A DNA stretch of 64,000 nt from Rachycentron canadum (GCA_038496675.1 CM076654.1:5886034-5950033); one strand, 5' to 3'; shown: positions 11,713 to 25,900, numbered from the stretch's first letter. Made by a program: numbers and translations. The notes: generated by a model not told the origin, from the letters alone.

Positions 11713-14700
11713 ATTTCATTTTATTTTCTCTGCTTTTCAGGCTTGTTTTAAACCAAAGACATGTGTGATCCAGCTGCAAAATGCAGGGTGAGTTTTCCTC
11801 CAACAACAACTGCTTATTTCTGGAAGCACTTTAAGCATCATATCTAAATTTCATGTCATCCATCAGCTGTTTGGTGACACATGAGAAAACCAGCAATTTT
11901 AGCGTCTCTCCGACTGAGGGTGACTAAATTTGTTGTTCAGGAGTGGACTATGTGAAGCCTCAGATCAGGTCCACGTCAACAAACAACAGAGGGAGGGTTA
12001 ACACATGAGTGAACATTTTTAGGTGAAACGTCTTTTCTTTAGGCAAACTGGACCGCAGTGAATTTACTTTGTGGCTTAGGGTGTTTTGTTTGAATGTGGA
12101 TATTGCCCAGGCCTTCCATTTAACCCAGGCTATAAAAGCTCTACACAACTGTATTCAGTATCAAGTTTCCAAACAAAGACAAAACAAAGCAAAATGAATT
12201 TATTTCACTCTGGACTGCAGCTTTGCAGAACATAGTGTACTATGGCCATGAGAAATTCATGAGAAATAAACAGAAGATTTTTGCATGTGTAAACCATGAC
12301 TGTTACAGTAGCACACAAGGGCAGAAAGAGGGTTGATGAAAAGCAAGGAAATAGCTGAAACATATGATTCACTTCACCCAGGCTGACGGCCAACTGTGCA
12401 CTATGCAAAAATAAACACGGGACTCCACAGCAGGTTCCCAGAATGTGTTTATTTTGGGGGGACGACAGCAGCTTTTGAAATATCGCAGCACTTCAGTTTG
12501 ATTTATAAGAAGCTGGAGCAGGATCTAAATTACCCTCCTGAGGCGTGTTGAAGGCACAAATGCCTGCCTGTTGGCTGCATGTTAGGGACAGATGGTGGCG
12601 CTACAGCACACTGGAAGACTGGAGATTTTGGACATTACTGAAAACAGAACTATTTTCAAGTTTACATACTGTACATTGTCTGAGATGATCAAAGTGGCAG
12701 AGGAAACCATCTTCAATGAGCTGCTTTTCAATATTATATGTCTTTTATTTTAGCAAGTGTAGGATAATATAAGCTATCCTTCTTATCTTACTAGGAATTC
12801 CCCAGTTCTTCATATTTCCAAAGACAAAGTCAGGACAATGTATATCTTGTAAATATTAAGATATTTTATATTTTAAGCTCTGAATAATAAAATTGTCCTT
12901 TATTGACTGAAAACTGCAAAAGCAACTACAAGACTAGCATATTTGCTAATCAGAGCAAAATCAATTTTTTAAAAAATCCTTCTAGTGTATCAGTCTGCAT
13001 TATAGATCTTACAACCTTTTAAATGTTTTGACTTCTGCCCTCAACCATTTGTTTTATATTTTAGTTCAGTACATAAAGTCGTGTTATGTGGGAAATGGGG
13101 CAATTAGCGACTGGCTGTGTGAAAAGCTGTTATTAAGACAAGGTGATGGATTGTCAAGTTACTTAAGTTAACAGTGTTGCTAATGGTCAGTGTACTCTCC
13201 ATTACCTCAGGAGTAAGCTTCATTTTTCACAAAGATTGATTAAAGGAAAGCTGAATGACAGACTGTGCAGATTTACCAAGGCTATAAGCTGTGGTGGCAA
13301 TATCAACTCTCTCCCTATATGGAGTCTTCCTGGGTTTATTATCTACATTCAGTTGGTAATTTATCAGATACACCTAGCTAAACCTAATGCAGCTCAATAT
13401 AACAGTCCTACAATAAATCCTTCACTTAGGTTCTAATGTTTTTGTTGCTGTTGTTGCTTGGTTTGAGGCATTGATTCAACTTTATGGTCATTTGAGAGGA
13501 TTTTGGGAGGTGCTGTTGAATTGTTGTACTACCATTATTTGTTATTTTATCCACCTTATTAAAAAGCTTATTACACCTCTTGAAAACAGCGTCAACAAAA
13601 GCAGGACAGTTATTATAGACTGCACTGGGTATAACTAAATGAAATGATTACTTTGTGAGCAGAAAACTACAGCTCCCATTTAAAAAAAAGTGTACAATGC
13701 ATCACTGTAACTTGGTTTTATGTTGAATATTTCAACCTCACTGTATATATATCACTATATAATGTGGTATGCATTTTGACCCACAAGGTGGCGATGTATC
13801 CATGCTCCTTCTTACTAAGATTGATCGTGAAAATCATGGTTACAAATGACAATATTCCTTCACAGATACAGATCTGAGCAAACACAACATTTACACAGAT
13901 GTGTTTATTTATTTATTTCTAAGTGGCATTATTTTAAAAAATGTTACATCTTGTGTGTATGGCTTGAAATATGTATTTTGCATATATGTATGCAAAATAT
14001 ATGCATTTATATATTGTATATATGTAATTTTGTAGGATTAAAAGATGTTTGCATCATTGTTAGAAAAAATTATACAAACACGTGAAGATCCTGCAATTAA
14101 AATTTTCCTTTTGTTTGCGTTGATTAAATCTTGTTGTTGACAGAGCTGAATAGATTTAAGGTATTCAACAGCACAAAAGAAGCTTTCCACACTGAACGGA
14201 CTAAAATGTAATCAACTAGCTTATCACTCTGAAATTACATATTCTATATTTGCTGTTAAAATCTCATTTTGATCATGTGGTGGGAGGGCATCTTTTTCTA
14301 CCTCTCATTTGTATGCGTGCCGGGTAGATGTGGGTTGGTTGGGTGGAGCGAGAGACATGTAAGGCACTAAACCAGGTCAGTGTCACTGTGTGATCTGATC
14401 CTACAGAGAGAATAATGCTCAGCAGAGGAATTTTACAATACAGTAACAGGGGATTACACACTGTACAACAACAAAAGAGGGGCTTAGATAGCTGACACTT
14501 GCTAAATGTCCAAAAAGGTTAGTGTTTCTGTCTGTGTCTGTGTGTGAATATAAGCCAGGTTTCTAGTTCAACCAGACCTACGCCCTGCATTTCTCCCTGC
14601 ATTTCTCAGGGGTCTTCACTTTCTTTTCATTCTCTCACTCCATTGTTTCCTGCTTCCTCTCGTTTCTCTCCACCCCACCGGGCCAGCCTCAAGTGAAGCC

Positions 14701-15382
14701 AGCTTCTCACATCACTATGAACGCATTGTGTCCTCACTCAATGGGATCACTGTGGAGAGAGCAGGGTCCCTGTTTACAGCTGACTAGCCCCATCAGTTTG
14801 TGCTCCAGGTTTCTCCAGTCAGGTCAGATGAAGATCAGAAGAAGTCCATGTCACTGTATAGATGCTTGATGACAAATGTAGCTTAAAAGGTCTGTTTGTG
14901 CTGTAAACACTGCTGGACTGTAACAAAGTACATTCACTCGAGTAGCCTTGGATAATTTTGAAGTAATCGTTCTTTAGCTGAATATTTCTATATTCAGGTA
15001 CTTTATACTTAGACCCAACAACATTCCAGTGGGATTGTTGTACTTTTTATTTGTCTACATGTGATAGCTCTGATGATGATGATACATGTAAAACATAGAC
15101 TTTACCCAACAATATGTAGTTACAATTAGTTCCATCACGACACCATTAAACTATTGTTTGCACGTTAATGCATCAGTAATATTATTGAATGAATTGGATT
15201 GTAGTTTTAGAAAAAAATCTAATGGGCAGCAGGTGTATATTTATTTTTACTATTATAGGAAGTGAATCAAGTGTCTCAACTAACAGCTGCAAACTGTGAT
15301 CCTGCAGATGACAAACTTCAATTGAAATCTTTACCCTGACTAGTTTATGTGCACCATAGTTACTTTTTTCACTCCTCCACAG
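11713..15382. other. Intergenic, no gene recognised
   Basis: No open frame with recognisable content. It includes a possible CTCF-like site (CCACAAGGTGGCG, 13791-13803), a perfect 11-bp hairpin (TATTTTGCATA, 13974-13984, with TATGCAAAATA, 13989-13999), and a fragment around 14925-15110 resembling the MITE-like family at 5511-6068. Confidence 0.55.
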
Positions 15383-15383
15383 G

Positions 15384-15576
15384 GTGTCAAGTTGCATCCT
15401 CCCCTTTCATGCAGTGGGATTGGACGCACCACCAGTGGCTCCACCCTGACAAACCTAGTTGAGCCTCTGCAGCCAAATTCACCTGTGAAATCTGCTTCAG
15501 TAACAACGGTCACTTACACCATCAGGGTCAAGACCAGGCCAAGTAGACCAAGAGCTACTGAAGAACTGAGCTTCAT
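15384..15576 (+). other. Orphan exon-like block, possible 5' UTR exon of the keratin gene
   Basis: A pyrimidine-rich CCTCCACAG acceptor is followed by 193 bases with one frame open throughout (starting GVKLHPPLSCSG), ending at a consensus GTAAGT donor at 15577. The keratin start codon at 16353 is itself preceded by a good acceptor (CTCCTGCAG, ending 16344). The two could therefore be joined, but the open frame here would not continue into the keratin frame, so it would act as untranslated sequence. I do not recognise the peptide. Confidence 0.25.
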
Positions 15577-15884
15577 GTAAGTACTGTTATGTTTGTATGT
15601 ATGTTTGTTCTCTGTTCTTACTTGTCAAATACTCACTAAATGTCAGTGAATGAACGAAAAAGTTTTCTAATTCACACAGGGGGAGGCAGATTTAAAGCAC
15701 ACAACCAAACTGACACAGAAAAAGTCTGTCACAGATGCATCAAAACGAACTAACGAACCAACTAAAACAGAACTAAAGCGTTTCATATCTAGTGCTTTTA
15801 TTGTAAATCTCATCAATCCTCAAAGTTGACAACCTCCATGTAGTATCTGTCCTGAGAGATGGATTACTGAATGAGCTTGACTTG

Positions 15885-16130
15885 CATGGGAACCAAAGAC
15901 ATCTGGGGGCCCTTGGGCCAGAGCCTAATATGAGAATTACTATTTATTAACGCACACAAAAAGATGCAAAATGACTCCAGAGACTCTAAATGCCAACAAA
16001 GAGACACAAAATGACTAAAGACATACAAATTAACCACAAAATAACTACAGAAACCCATAGCTACAGAAGCAAGTACAGAGAGACGGAAAACAACTGCAAA
16101 GAGGCACAAAACAGTGTTGTTTTGTGAGCC
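15885..16130. repeat. Degenerate tandem ACAAAATGACTA-type repeat
   Basis: Loose repeats of about 20-30 bp with ACAAAATGACT and related variants (15963, 16007, 16033), preceded by GGGGGCCCTTGGGCC. Typical of a teleost dispersed repeat. Followed by a 20-base T run near 16226-16245. Confidence 0.6.
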
Positions 16131-16352
16131 CTTTCCAGAGGAGATGAGTAAAATTTGACAGAATTTTCAACCTTGACCACTGTTTCCAAGGCCAAGAGTA
16201 AACTCTCACTTTCATTGATTCATTTTTTTTTTTTTTTTTTTTTTTGCTCGCTGACACAATAATCGTGTACTTCTGCACATGTCAAGAAGAACACACGTAG
16301 CTTCATAAGAGCCCTGATAAAAAATTCATCTTAATCTCCTGCAGTGGACACC

Positions 16353-19300
16353 ATGGCTTCCACCCTCTCTGTGCGCAGTTACTCCATACGCCAGCCCTCC
16401 TTCTCCAGCATGTCTGTGAGGGACAGTGGACGTAGCATCCGCTCCAAGCCTCCTGTCTCACCTCTGTCCAATGTGAGCACCCTGTCTCTATCCCGCTCTG
16501 TCTCTGTGGGCAATGGCCTCAACATGCTGGGTTCCAGCCTCTCCTTCAATGGCCTTGGCATGGGTGCCACTGAGAAGGAGACCATGCAGGGCCTGAATGA
16601 CCGGCTGGCCAACTACCTGGACAAGGTGCGTTCACTGGAGAGGTCCAATGCAGAACTGGAAATGAAGATCAAACAGCTCATGCTGGAGAGGGCTCCAAAA
16701 GGACATGACATTGAGGGGATGATGGCCCAGGCACATGCCATCGGGCAGGAGGTCAGTGTCCAGTAGATCAGATTTAATGATTCATTCTCACAGGCTTTCT
16801 GTCAGGAAGCAACAGAACACCAAATTGACTGATGTGAAATTGATATCTAACTTTTGTGTTGTAAATATTGTTAGTAATGTGTACATCAAGCAGAATTGAT
16901 GGGCTGAAGCTGACATTGACACTTGGGTTGAGGTCAACATATAAACCTTCTTGGTCACAGTTTTGAATATTATCTGATGAACACATAATATTGAAACATC
17001 GTAATTATGTTTCAACATCATTACCTGAGATTTTTTCTGCCTTTTCTTCTACGTACCTGATATGTTAAGCACTAAATGAATAAATAAATAAATATGTTCA
17101 GGCTTGTTTAATAAAGCATTAATGTAACAGTCTCATTTGAATTTGTTAAGTCTGTTCTCCAAAACAGCAAAATTACATTTTTGTTGACATTGATAAACAG
17201 AAACTTGTAGTTGTTTTAAGAGTGCAATACTTGAATGCAGTGAGCACAAAACTCAGCAGCAACCTTTTTAACAGATCCAGGACCTTCAGCCTGATAGAGC
17301 TTCTTGCTCACAGTGACCTTCTTTAGTAAGAACATGTATTATTTTCTGCCAGCAAATTGCAGTAAATAATCCAGCTCATTTACATCATAAAAAACCACAT
17401 GTAATCTCTAGTCCACCATTATAGAGTTTAATGAACTTTCCATGTTCCCCCTCTCAGGTGAGAAAGAAGACGCTGGAGAACGCTCGAATCATGCTGGAGA
17501 TTGATAATGCCAAGCTGGCAGCCGATGACTTCAGGGTCAAGTGAGTGTCACACAGAGGTTCCTTTCTTTTACTCGCCTGTGAGTGTTCACATGGGAGCGC
17601 CAGACTGCAAAGCAATGTGAATAAATGACCTTTCTGTCAGGCTGTGAAATAAGAGCCCATTCCCACGGTGCTCAGGCACCTACAGGAGACGAACACCCGT
17701 GTCATCAGTTAGCGCAAGATGTGATAGATTGTGCAGGTCAGAGGGACATCGTCTGTTTCTGAAGAGTCCGCAGCTGGCAAAGTGAAGCTGGAAGAAAGAT
17801 GACAGAACCAGGATACACCCACTGCTGTTGCTTTTCACAATGTGTTGATGGTATGTTCTGTGGCCCAATGCGAAGGAGTGATGCATCAATGATTTATGGT
17901 ATTGGCAGGAAAGCACACATGTACCGCACATGCAGATCTTTGGAAAATTTTGCATGGTATTTTTCACTTGTGTGCATCCATTCTTGTGTCTTCGCAAACT
18001 CTTCTACACATTTGATTTGAAGAATATCCACTGCACATACTGCAGAGCTTGTGAGTTTATTTCTAATCCCAAAAAAGATGGCAGCAAGAATTTTTGAGAG
18101 CAGTGACAGCAGCATGAACATACTAGATATCTCCATCTCTGGGTAAAATATAATATTTTAAGGATGTAGGAGAATTTGCTGTCTAACCAAATTCCTGTTT
18201 ATGGTTAAGTTTCTGTACTGTACCATTCAGAGCATGGATATGGAGGTCTGCAGGTTATCAAAACCAAAAGATGATATCAACATAAAAACGATTACAACAT
18301 TACAGTGCTGGGCTGCAAAATAGGTATTGCACACACATCTGCTAATCACCTGATTCCTCTAACTTGATTTGTCTGAATTTTTTTTTCTTATCGGAGATGG
18401 GAGGCCGAGGCTACCTTGTGCCAGTCGGTGGAGAGGGACTGTCAGGCCTTGAGGAGAGCAAAGTCTGACCATGACCAGATCATCGCCACTTTGCGAGGAG
18501 ACCTGGACAGCCTGAAGGAGGAGCTCTACTTCCTTAAGAAGAATCACGACGAGGTGAGATCCCCAGCAAGGTGAAGGTCACGTCAGACATGATCAATGAC
18601 TGTTTATTCATCAAGATAATCACTTTACAAGTTGTCAAGTTTAGTCTTGTTTAAATGTAGGGAGCACATTGGCTCCTCTGAGCTCCACAAAGGTCTATTA
18701 TCAGTATAATCCAAAAACCACAGAGCTGTAATACACTCCATGTTTTTTTTTATATCAGCAAGAAAATAGGTTGACATTAACTAGTCAGTTTGTTTTAGCT
18801 CACTCACAAGGTTTAACAGTATTCAGTATCTGAAACATGATAATGTTAAGTGTACGGACACACCCTTTGTCTTTGTAGCCACGGTGCTTCCAGATAGCAA
18901 GATAACACCCATGTACACAAGACAGGAGTGTTTGAGCTCATCCAGCCACAGGGATCATCTGTGTTTAGACAGCCAGGTGTGGTGTCCAGGATGTGGACTG
19001 AACCTCCCAGGTGCTGCTCTGCTCCCTGCAGACTTGGCTGAAAACAAAGTTGGAGTCTTTTTGTGGTGAGGTGATCAAAAAATTTAATCAAGAACAATTA
19101 AAGGTCACCACACGAGGGACCCATTGTTCTCTTTTGATAATAACCATGAATTTTAAAATACGAAATACACAACTGTTTATCATGCAATTGAATTGGAGAG
19201 CCTGACAGATGTAGCAACAGTCACTAAGAGGAAGAGTGGCTGAGCAAAGTCATTTTTGTAGAAATCATCTCAAACATTTGTCCTAAATGAAAAAAGATGT

Positions 19301-22126
19301 TAGCCTTAGAGCTCTGGCGAGTTTTCCAGGGTGTGAGGTGGAAACCAGAGTGAGATGTTGCAGAATCTAATCTGTTTGTTCTTTTCCCTCTTTAAATCAT
19401 TGCAGGAGATGAGCTCCTTCAAGGCGCGTATGGCCAACGAGCAGGTGAATGTGGAAGTGGATGCAGCTCAGGGTCCTGATCTGGGGGCAATACTTGCTGA
19501 GCTGAGGGTCCAGTACGAGGGCATCGCTCGCAAGAACAAGGAAGAGGCCGAGGCCTGGTACCTGAAAAAGGTCGGTCACTGCATCAATCAGTCCTTATTT
19601 TTCTGGTAGCACAACAAGTATAAGTAATACTTGTAATACTATAGACTAGATATTGTATATTATGTGATAATTTTTTTTAATTTTTGATGTGTGTTAACAG
19701 TTAGAAGCTGTGCAGTCGGAGGTCAAAGAAAGCAATGAGGCTTTGCGTTGTGCCCAAGGTGAACTCAGTGAGAGACGGCGCTTCCTGCAGGCTTTGGAGG
19801 TCGAGCTCGATAGTCTTCGCAAACAGGTACGGCACAAACAAATGGTCTGTCTTTTGTCTTTTTTCCGTAGATGCAGTCTGGGTTAGGATTTCTTTGAATA
19901 GTAGAGTCAAACCAAAACTATTTATCACTTCTTTTTAGCTTTTCATTTCTACTTTTGTTGTACACTTGGTAACTAGTTTCTCATAGTCTCAGTCACAAGA
20001 TGTAATGTTTATTGGGAACTGCACCAAGGTTACACGTCAGTTTACAGGTCAGAGTACAACTGCACTGCATGTGTGGCAAAAGTTGTGTAAAGGTTTTTGT
20101 GGCTCCAGAAGAAGCTGCGTGAATACAATTAATTGTGAGAAAGCCTGCTTCTACTCTCTGATTTAGGCTTGCGACGATGAGGCTACATTATTCACTAATA
20201 CAGTAGTATAACACACCCGGAGCTCCAGCCGAACAGTCACTAGGGGAGTTGACATGTAGGCATCGGTTTTTGAGAATTAAGAAGAATACTTCTTCTCTCA
20301 GAATGGTTCTGCTCTGTTGATTTTGTTTATAAGTGCCCATTGCAAGAGTTCAATAAAAATTTTGCTCCAAATCTCGAAACAAATCTCCGAAACTTCATAG
20401 ACAGTTTTTTCCCCACGTGGAAATAGATACAATTTCACATAAACAAACATTTTTAGAGCTCAACCTGTCTTCACCTCAGCTCTTGTGCACACTGCACAGA
20501 TGTTGGCCGTAACTATAGATAACAGCTGCTTTCTCTTTGTCAACAAAGTTGACTATAGCGGTAAAGTGCACACAGCAATTTCATTCGGTTCCAATAATCA
20601 ATCACTGTGACAACACATAGATCCAATCTGTAAAGGTTTTGTCTGTGCATCTGCTAGTCAAGTCAACACAGACCAAAGAGCATATAAATGTGTCCAGTGG
20701 AGGCAAATATAGCTCATGGATGTTTGCTCGGCCTGATAGTGAGCACACAGTATTGAATGCAGAGATATTATGATGCTGTCTCTAGTGTGTCAGGTTGAGT
20801 GGTGAGGGGTCATGAATGGATGAGCTCAAAAGGTAAACATACAAAGAAATATTGGGCAGTAGAAATATACATATACTATATATATTTACACTCATGCAAC
20901 ATAGTACATCATGCTCTGTGTGTGAACAGTTTGAGTTAACAGAGTCATGTGGAGTTTTTTTATCTTTGAGGTCTAACAAATGTGTCAAGGGCCTTTCCAC
21001 CTACATAAAACATTTAAAAAGCCAATTTGTGAAGTATTTTAAAACCAGCATTGTTAACATCAATATTTACTGGCAGTACATTGCAGTTAACTGAAACTAT
21101 AGGATAACTTGTTTTTCTACTGTCACTGATCAATACCAGCTCCGTGCTCTGTTAACAGGTGGGTGTATTGGAGGGGAACCTGGGAGAAACGGGGCACAAA
21201 TACTCTGTGGAGATGGATCGTCTTCAAGCCACGCTGACCCAGCTGGAGGATGAGCTGTCTCAGCTGCGTTTGGACATGCAACGCAACAAAACCGACTATG
21301 AACAGCTGCTGCGCATCAAACAGAATCTGGAGATGGAGATCGCCACCTACAGGAGACTGCTGGAAGGAGAGGAAATGTAAGTGAGGGCTGGGAAACCACT
21401 GTCATTTCTCAGGACTACATAGATTTCAGAAATGTGTTTGTATGTTTTTCTTTAAAGCAGCACCAACGTGAAAGTGGTTACATGTAAGAATTAATCTACA
21501 GAGAATTATCATTTCTCACTATTTACAGAGCTATATATCAATTTTTAGCTCATTCAGCATTAGCATTGTTTATCCACCCAGTTAATGAATTCAGTTACAG
21601 ACTAACTGTGAATATAATGGCGTATTTTGCAGCTAACGATCTCGATATATTGATTTTCTAATATACTGTAACTCTAAGCAGTAAAGTAAATATCAGCATC
21701 AGCTATTAAGTGAACATGACTTCTCCTTTGTACTTTGTTTTCTTGGACTAACATATTCTGTTGCTTTCCAGGGTGAAAGAAACACCTCCACCTCCTAAAA
21801 GTAAGTTATTTTATGTGCTTTATTTTTTATTTTTTTAATAGAGGACCAAATATAACACGCTACAACAAAACTGTGTAAAATCACCACTTCTTCAAATGGA
21901 CATTTTATTTTTATGTCAATGTTACTTCTCAGTGCTGTTCCAGTAAACAAGAAAGACTAATGTCATTCAGTTTTGTTAATGGCTAACCCTGGTCTAACTC
22001 TGTGTTGCAGAAGATCCTGATGTAAGGACCAGGAAGATTGTAAAAGTCGTTACCCAAACCATGATCAATGGTAAAGTGGTGGATGAGTCCAGTGAGGTGG
22101 AGCAGATTGAAGAGCGCAAAAAATGA
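16353..22126 (+). CDS. Type I keratin (keratin 18-like), 430 aa
   Basis: Acidic intermediate-filament protein that forms heteropolymers with type II keratins in epithelial cytoplasm. Coding exons: 16353-16751, 17458-17540, 18397-18553, 19406-19570, 19701-19826, 21159-21376, 21772-21800, 22011-22126. The sizes 83, 157, 165, 126 and 218 are close to the standard type I keratin exon pattern, and the total is an exact 431 codons. A Ser-rich head (residues 1-73) lacks the Gly repeats of epidermal keratins. The rod opens with LNDRLANYLDKVRSLE and closes with EIATYRRLLEGEE near residue 382. The 48-residue tail carries TRKIVKVVTQTMINGKVV and ends ERKK. The start is the ATG in ACACCATGG. Length equals human K18, which favours a K18-like simple-epithelial keratin, but teleosts have many type I copies and the paralogue is not resolved. 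The exon 3 acceptor (TCGGAG) is weak. Confidence 0.92.
19195..19330. repeat. Diverged third copy of the 11.3-11.7 kb repeat
   Basis: GACAGATGTAGCAACAGTCA and GAGCAAAGTCATTTTT align loosely with the tandem copies at 11273-11712. It lacks the ATGGCGG core. Lies in keratin intron 3. Confidence 0.4.
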
Positions 22127-22239
22127 GTGTGAAGAGATGGAGCAGTAATATCTGATAACTCCAAAGTGCCTGATGTCTGTGGGTCCTGATTTTATGCCTT
22201 TAATGCCTTGAGTTTGCCAAAATCTGATCTGAAGATGAA

Positions 22240-22245
22240 AATAAA
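22240..22245 (+). terminator. Polyadenylation signal AATAAA of the keratin gene
   Basis: First canonical hexamer, 114 bases after the TGA at 22124-22126. Confidence 0.65.
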
Positions 22246-22570
22246 GTTCAGTCAAAAGTATGTTCATGCTTTTCAGCAACACAATATGTTTCTGTATGTA
22301 TTAACATCAAAAAGGGAAATTTGTAATTGTGATATACTCTGTTTGATAGTTAATCTCAAAAGAAATAACTGTAGCTTGAGAAAATGTGTGAAATGCTGTG
22401 GAATTAATACTAAGGTCTTCCTCAGCACATGGAGTTTGTTCAGTGGTCATCAAAATGTAAAACATCTGGAAATTGCTAGTATGAAGACCTGTTGCCTTAA
22501 GAGTTTTTTTTTTTCAAACTACAGTTTCCAGAGCCATTAATGGGCTTTCACAATCACCTCATTTTAACTT

Positions 22571-22930
22571 AAAGGAATAGTTTGTCATTTTTGGAAATGT
22601 GTCTTTTATCCTTCTTTCCAAGAATTTTATGAGAACATTGAAAATACTCTCATCTTATTGTGGTAAATATGAGCTAGTGGTCCGTTAGCTTAGCTTAGCA
22701 TAGTCAGCCTGACTCTGTCCAGTGATAACAAAATCTGCCTACCGGCACCTTTACAGTTCACTAATTATATCTGGTTCATTTAATTCAGACAAAGCTAAAG
22801 TATTTTTTTATGCTAAGCTAAGATAACCAACTGCCAGCTGTAGCTCCATATTTAGTGCACAGACATGAGAGTGGTGTCAGCCTTGGCATAAAAGTGAAAA
22901 AGTATTTCCAAAAATGTCAAACTCTCCTTT
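22571..22930. mobile_element. MITE with about 27-bp terminal inverted repeats
   Basis: The left end AAAGGAATAGTTTGTCATTT (22571 on) is mirrored by the right end, whose reverse complement reads AAAGGAGAGTTTGACATTTT (to 22930). The interior includes TTAGCTTAGCTTAGCAT and ACAGACATGAGAGTGGT, which I recognise as a frequent teleost repeat. No coding capacity. Confidence 0.8.
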
Positions 22931-25900
22931 TTTTTTTTGAAAGGTAACAATAAGTATAATTAATTATTTGAAATTTGTCTTCACTGTAAATCAATGCTTT
23001 CTAGAAAATGTCTTGTTTTTGCAACAGTATCAACTGTATTTGCACAATAGTTTAGCTGTAAGCATTGTAATAGGAGAATTTTAACCTAGTTTAATTATAG
23101 AAATAGAAAAATCAACCAAAGCAGATGTACAGTCTCAATAAAACACAGTGTTTAAAAATAAGCGTTCCTGTTATTTTCAAGAGATTTTTAGCTCAAACAG
23201 AAACTTTGAGTGATACTCAAGGAACAAACTGAGGGCAGAAACTACAAATCCTACATACACAAGTATCAGGTGACAGTCTTTTGTTTGTACGAGTTTTGTG
23301 TTTCGATGTCTTTCTCTGAGTTTGCGTGCAGATCGTAGGCTGGCCCAGAAGGCTGGCACACTATACCTCATATAGATATATATATATATTCCATTTACTT
23401 ATTACACAGAATAAACAATGCAATCGTTAAAGTAAAGATCATTATTTCCATTTATACTCTTATACAAATGTGCAAAATGTCCAATAAGGGTCAGAACAAA
23501 CCATTGTGAATGAAAGGTCATTCTGGGTCAGATGTCATAGAAACTTGGGGACACTGAGCCCACAGTTAAATAAAAGCTGATTGTAGCTGATTACTGAAGT
23601 GTTGCCAGTGTGAGAAGTTTCACAGAGGGGTGTGTGTTTTTGTACAAAGTTATCAGGAAGAATGTTCTACACGTTTAGTTTAGTAGGTTAATTTACTTAA
23701 ACCAATAAATAAACCAAAAAATAAATTAAAAAGGATTGTGCTGTTTAGATAATAAATCATATAAACAAACAAATAAATAATATAATACAAATAAAATAAT
23801 AACAAAAAAATAAATACTTACAACATACATTGGAGCCCACACACAGAGAGAGTTGGAAGTTTTGGAAGATGCCAATGATTTACACATCTGGCGCTACATG
23901 TGTGGATTCCTAAATCTGTATAGTTACCAAATCTGGTGAATAATGTACATTAAATGATAAAGATTGTGGAATAGGTGGCAGCCCAAGTAATATTATTAAA
24001 TATGTGAAATATGGATAAAGTGAATTTTAGTAAATAGTTGACAACCAAATGCAAGAAGTACTTACTTTAATGATAATTGCGAATGATTCCACCTGATATT
24101 GTTGTAGTATTGGAAAATAAAGTAATCATTTTTGCAACATTTCACCAATTAAAACCCCAAGGTATCTCTAACTTTTGGCTCTTAGCAACAAATATGAAAT
24201 TAAATTCAAAACAACTTCAAAACATACCTGAGAAATAAGAAGATATTGAGGAAGCAAGAACCGTATGTGTTTATTGTTTGTGAGATTTTCTGTCACCTTT
24301 CTTTATGGGCTTGGTGGGTGCAGGTCTTCACTCCAGTGTGAAAAGGTTTTAATATGATGCAGTAAAACTACACATTCTCAGACTCAGACGTCACTGATGT
24401 TGCCTGACCTTTAAACTGCCTATTCAACAACATACATGAATTTTTTTGTGAAAACAGAAGAATATGATGCATTTGTGAGGAGATGTTCAAGAGAAAATTT
24501 GTTTCAGTGCGTTTAATCATACACAGTATTTTAAGATATTTTCTTTTCCTGTAATTTCTAACTTTTCTAAGGGGATATGTACAATATATTTATGATAAAC
24601 CGGAAGATAAGATTGAGATATTGTTGTATCTGTACTCCCATTGTTTCAACTGAGTTTTGATATGCCATACTTCTTGAACATCTGATAGATATTTAACCAG
24701 ACCTGTAATCATGGAGCCTCTTGGTATAACACTAACCTGATGAGGATCTAAATACATTTGAAAGATCATTCCTTTGAATATAGTTGCAGTTTGGAGTTAG
24801 TGTTACCCAGCCTTAAACAGCAGGATCATAAACCTGGCAGTCTGAATAGCTAATTGTATTATTTTGTGTCACCTTCATGAGAAACTAGTAAAATCCAAAC
24901 ATAGATGTGTGTCATTAAGAGTCTATCCTGTGAACTCATAAACAAGATTTACAAGCTTTCAGAGTGGACAGCAGAAACCCAGAAATAAAAACTCAGACTG
25001 ACTGGAACTGTCTCCACCCACTTCTGCAGAAAGAAGTGTCTGGCCCTTAACATCATCTTTCAATGGAAATACGACCCATTTGAACTGCAATTTAACTCAT
25101 ATCTGTAACTGTTACTTCCTGATATCACAACATTACCCCATGTTTAGGATTTGATAACCTGGATAGGAACCAATATGTACAGATCAGTACATGTTGTCTG
25201 CACTGATCTACTAACACATCCTTTGTATTTTATACAGTATAATTCCTTTCTGTGGTGAAATACAGTGAAAAAAAAGACAATGCAGAGTAAATAGCTTTTC
25301 TAAAATATACCCCCTCATGACTATATCCTTAAAATAAAGTAAGATTCATTTTCTGTTTTGTTGCTTCAAGTGTACTCTTGAATAGTCTGTCTTTACATGA
25401 TTGGTTTGAGAAAACCTTAATAGGGTTTCTATTGTATCATATATGGGAAAATATGGACATTCACGAGTAAATACTGTAAAAACAGAGAGATGTTGGTGTG
25501 AGGACATGGTGCATTTTCTTGTTCTTATTCATAACCCCACACTACCTCCTTCTGGCTGACTTTAAAATAGGAACAACACAAACGGTCTGATGTTGCACTG
25601 TTTAATGCTCAAATACTTGTATCTGTCACCAACCTACTGATAATATGAGATAATGTCTAAATTCACAGAGAAAAAGAAAAAAAAATGAGTTTAAAGAAAA
25701 GGCCCCTTCCATAGAGAAAAGCCTTTGTAATCTATATCTTAATTTTCTTTTCAGCTTTTCATTTTCATGCCAAGTCCTTCCTTCTGTTATTTTTTAATTA
25801 ATGTCCCTTCACCATATCTTCCAACAAGCATGTGGCTAATTTTTTGCTCTAAAAAGTGCATTATAACATTGTCTGCATGTTCATAAGATCAGAAAATTAT

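Noticed and set aside
16344..16352. GTG start extending the keratin by three codons
   Set aside because: Vertebrate genes start at ATG; the ATG at 16353 has a good context and a splice acceptor ends at 16344.
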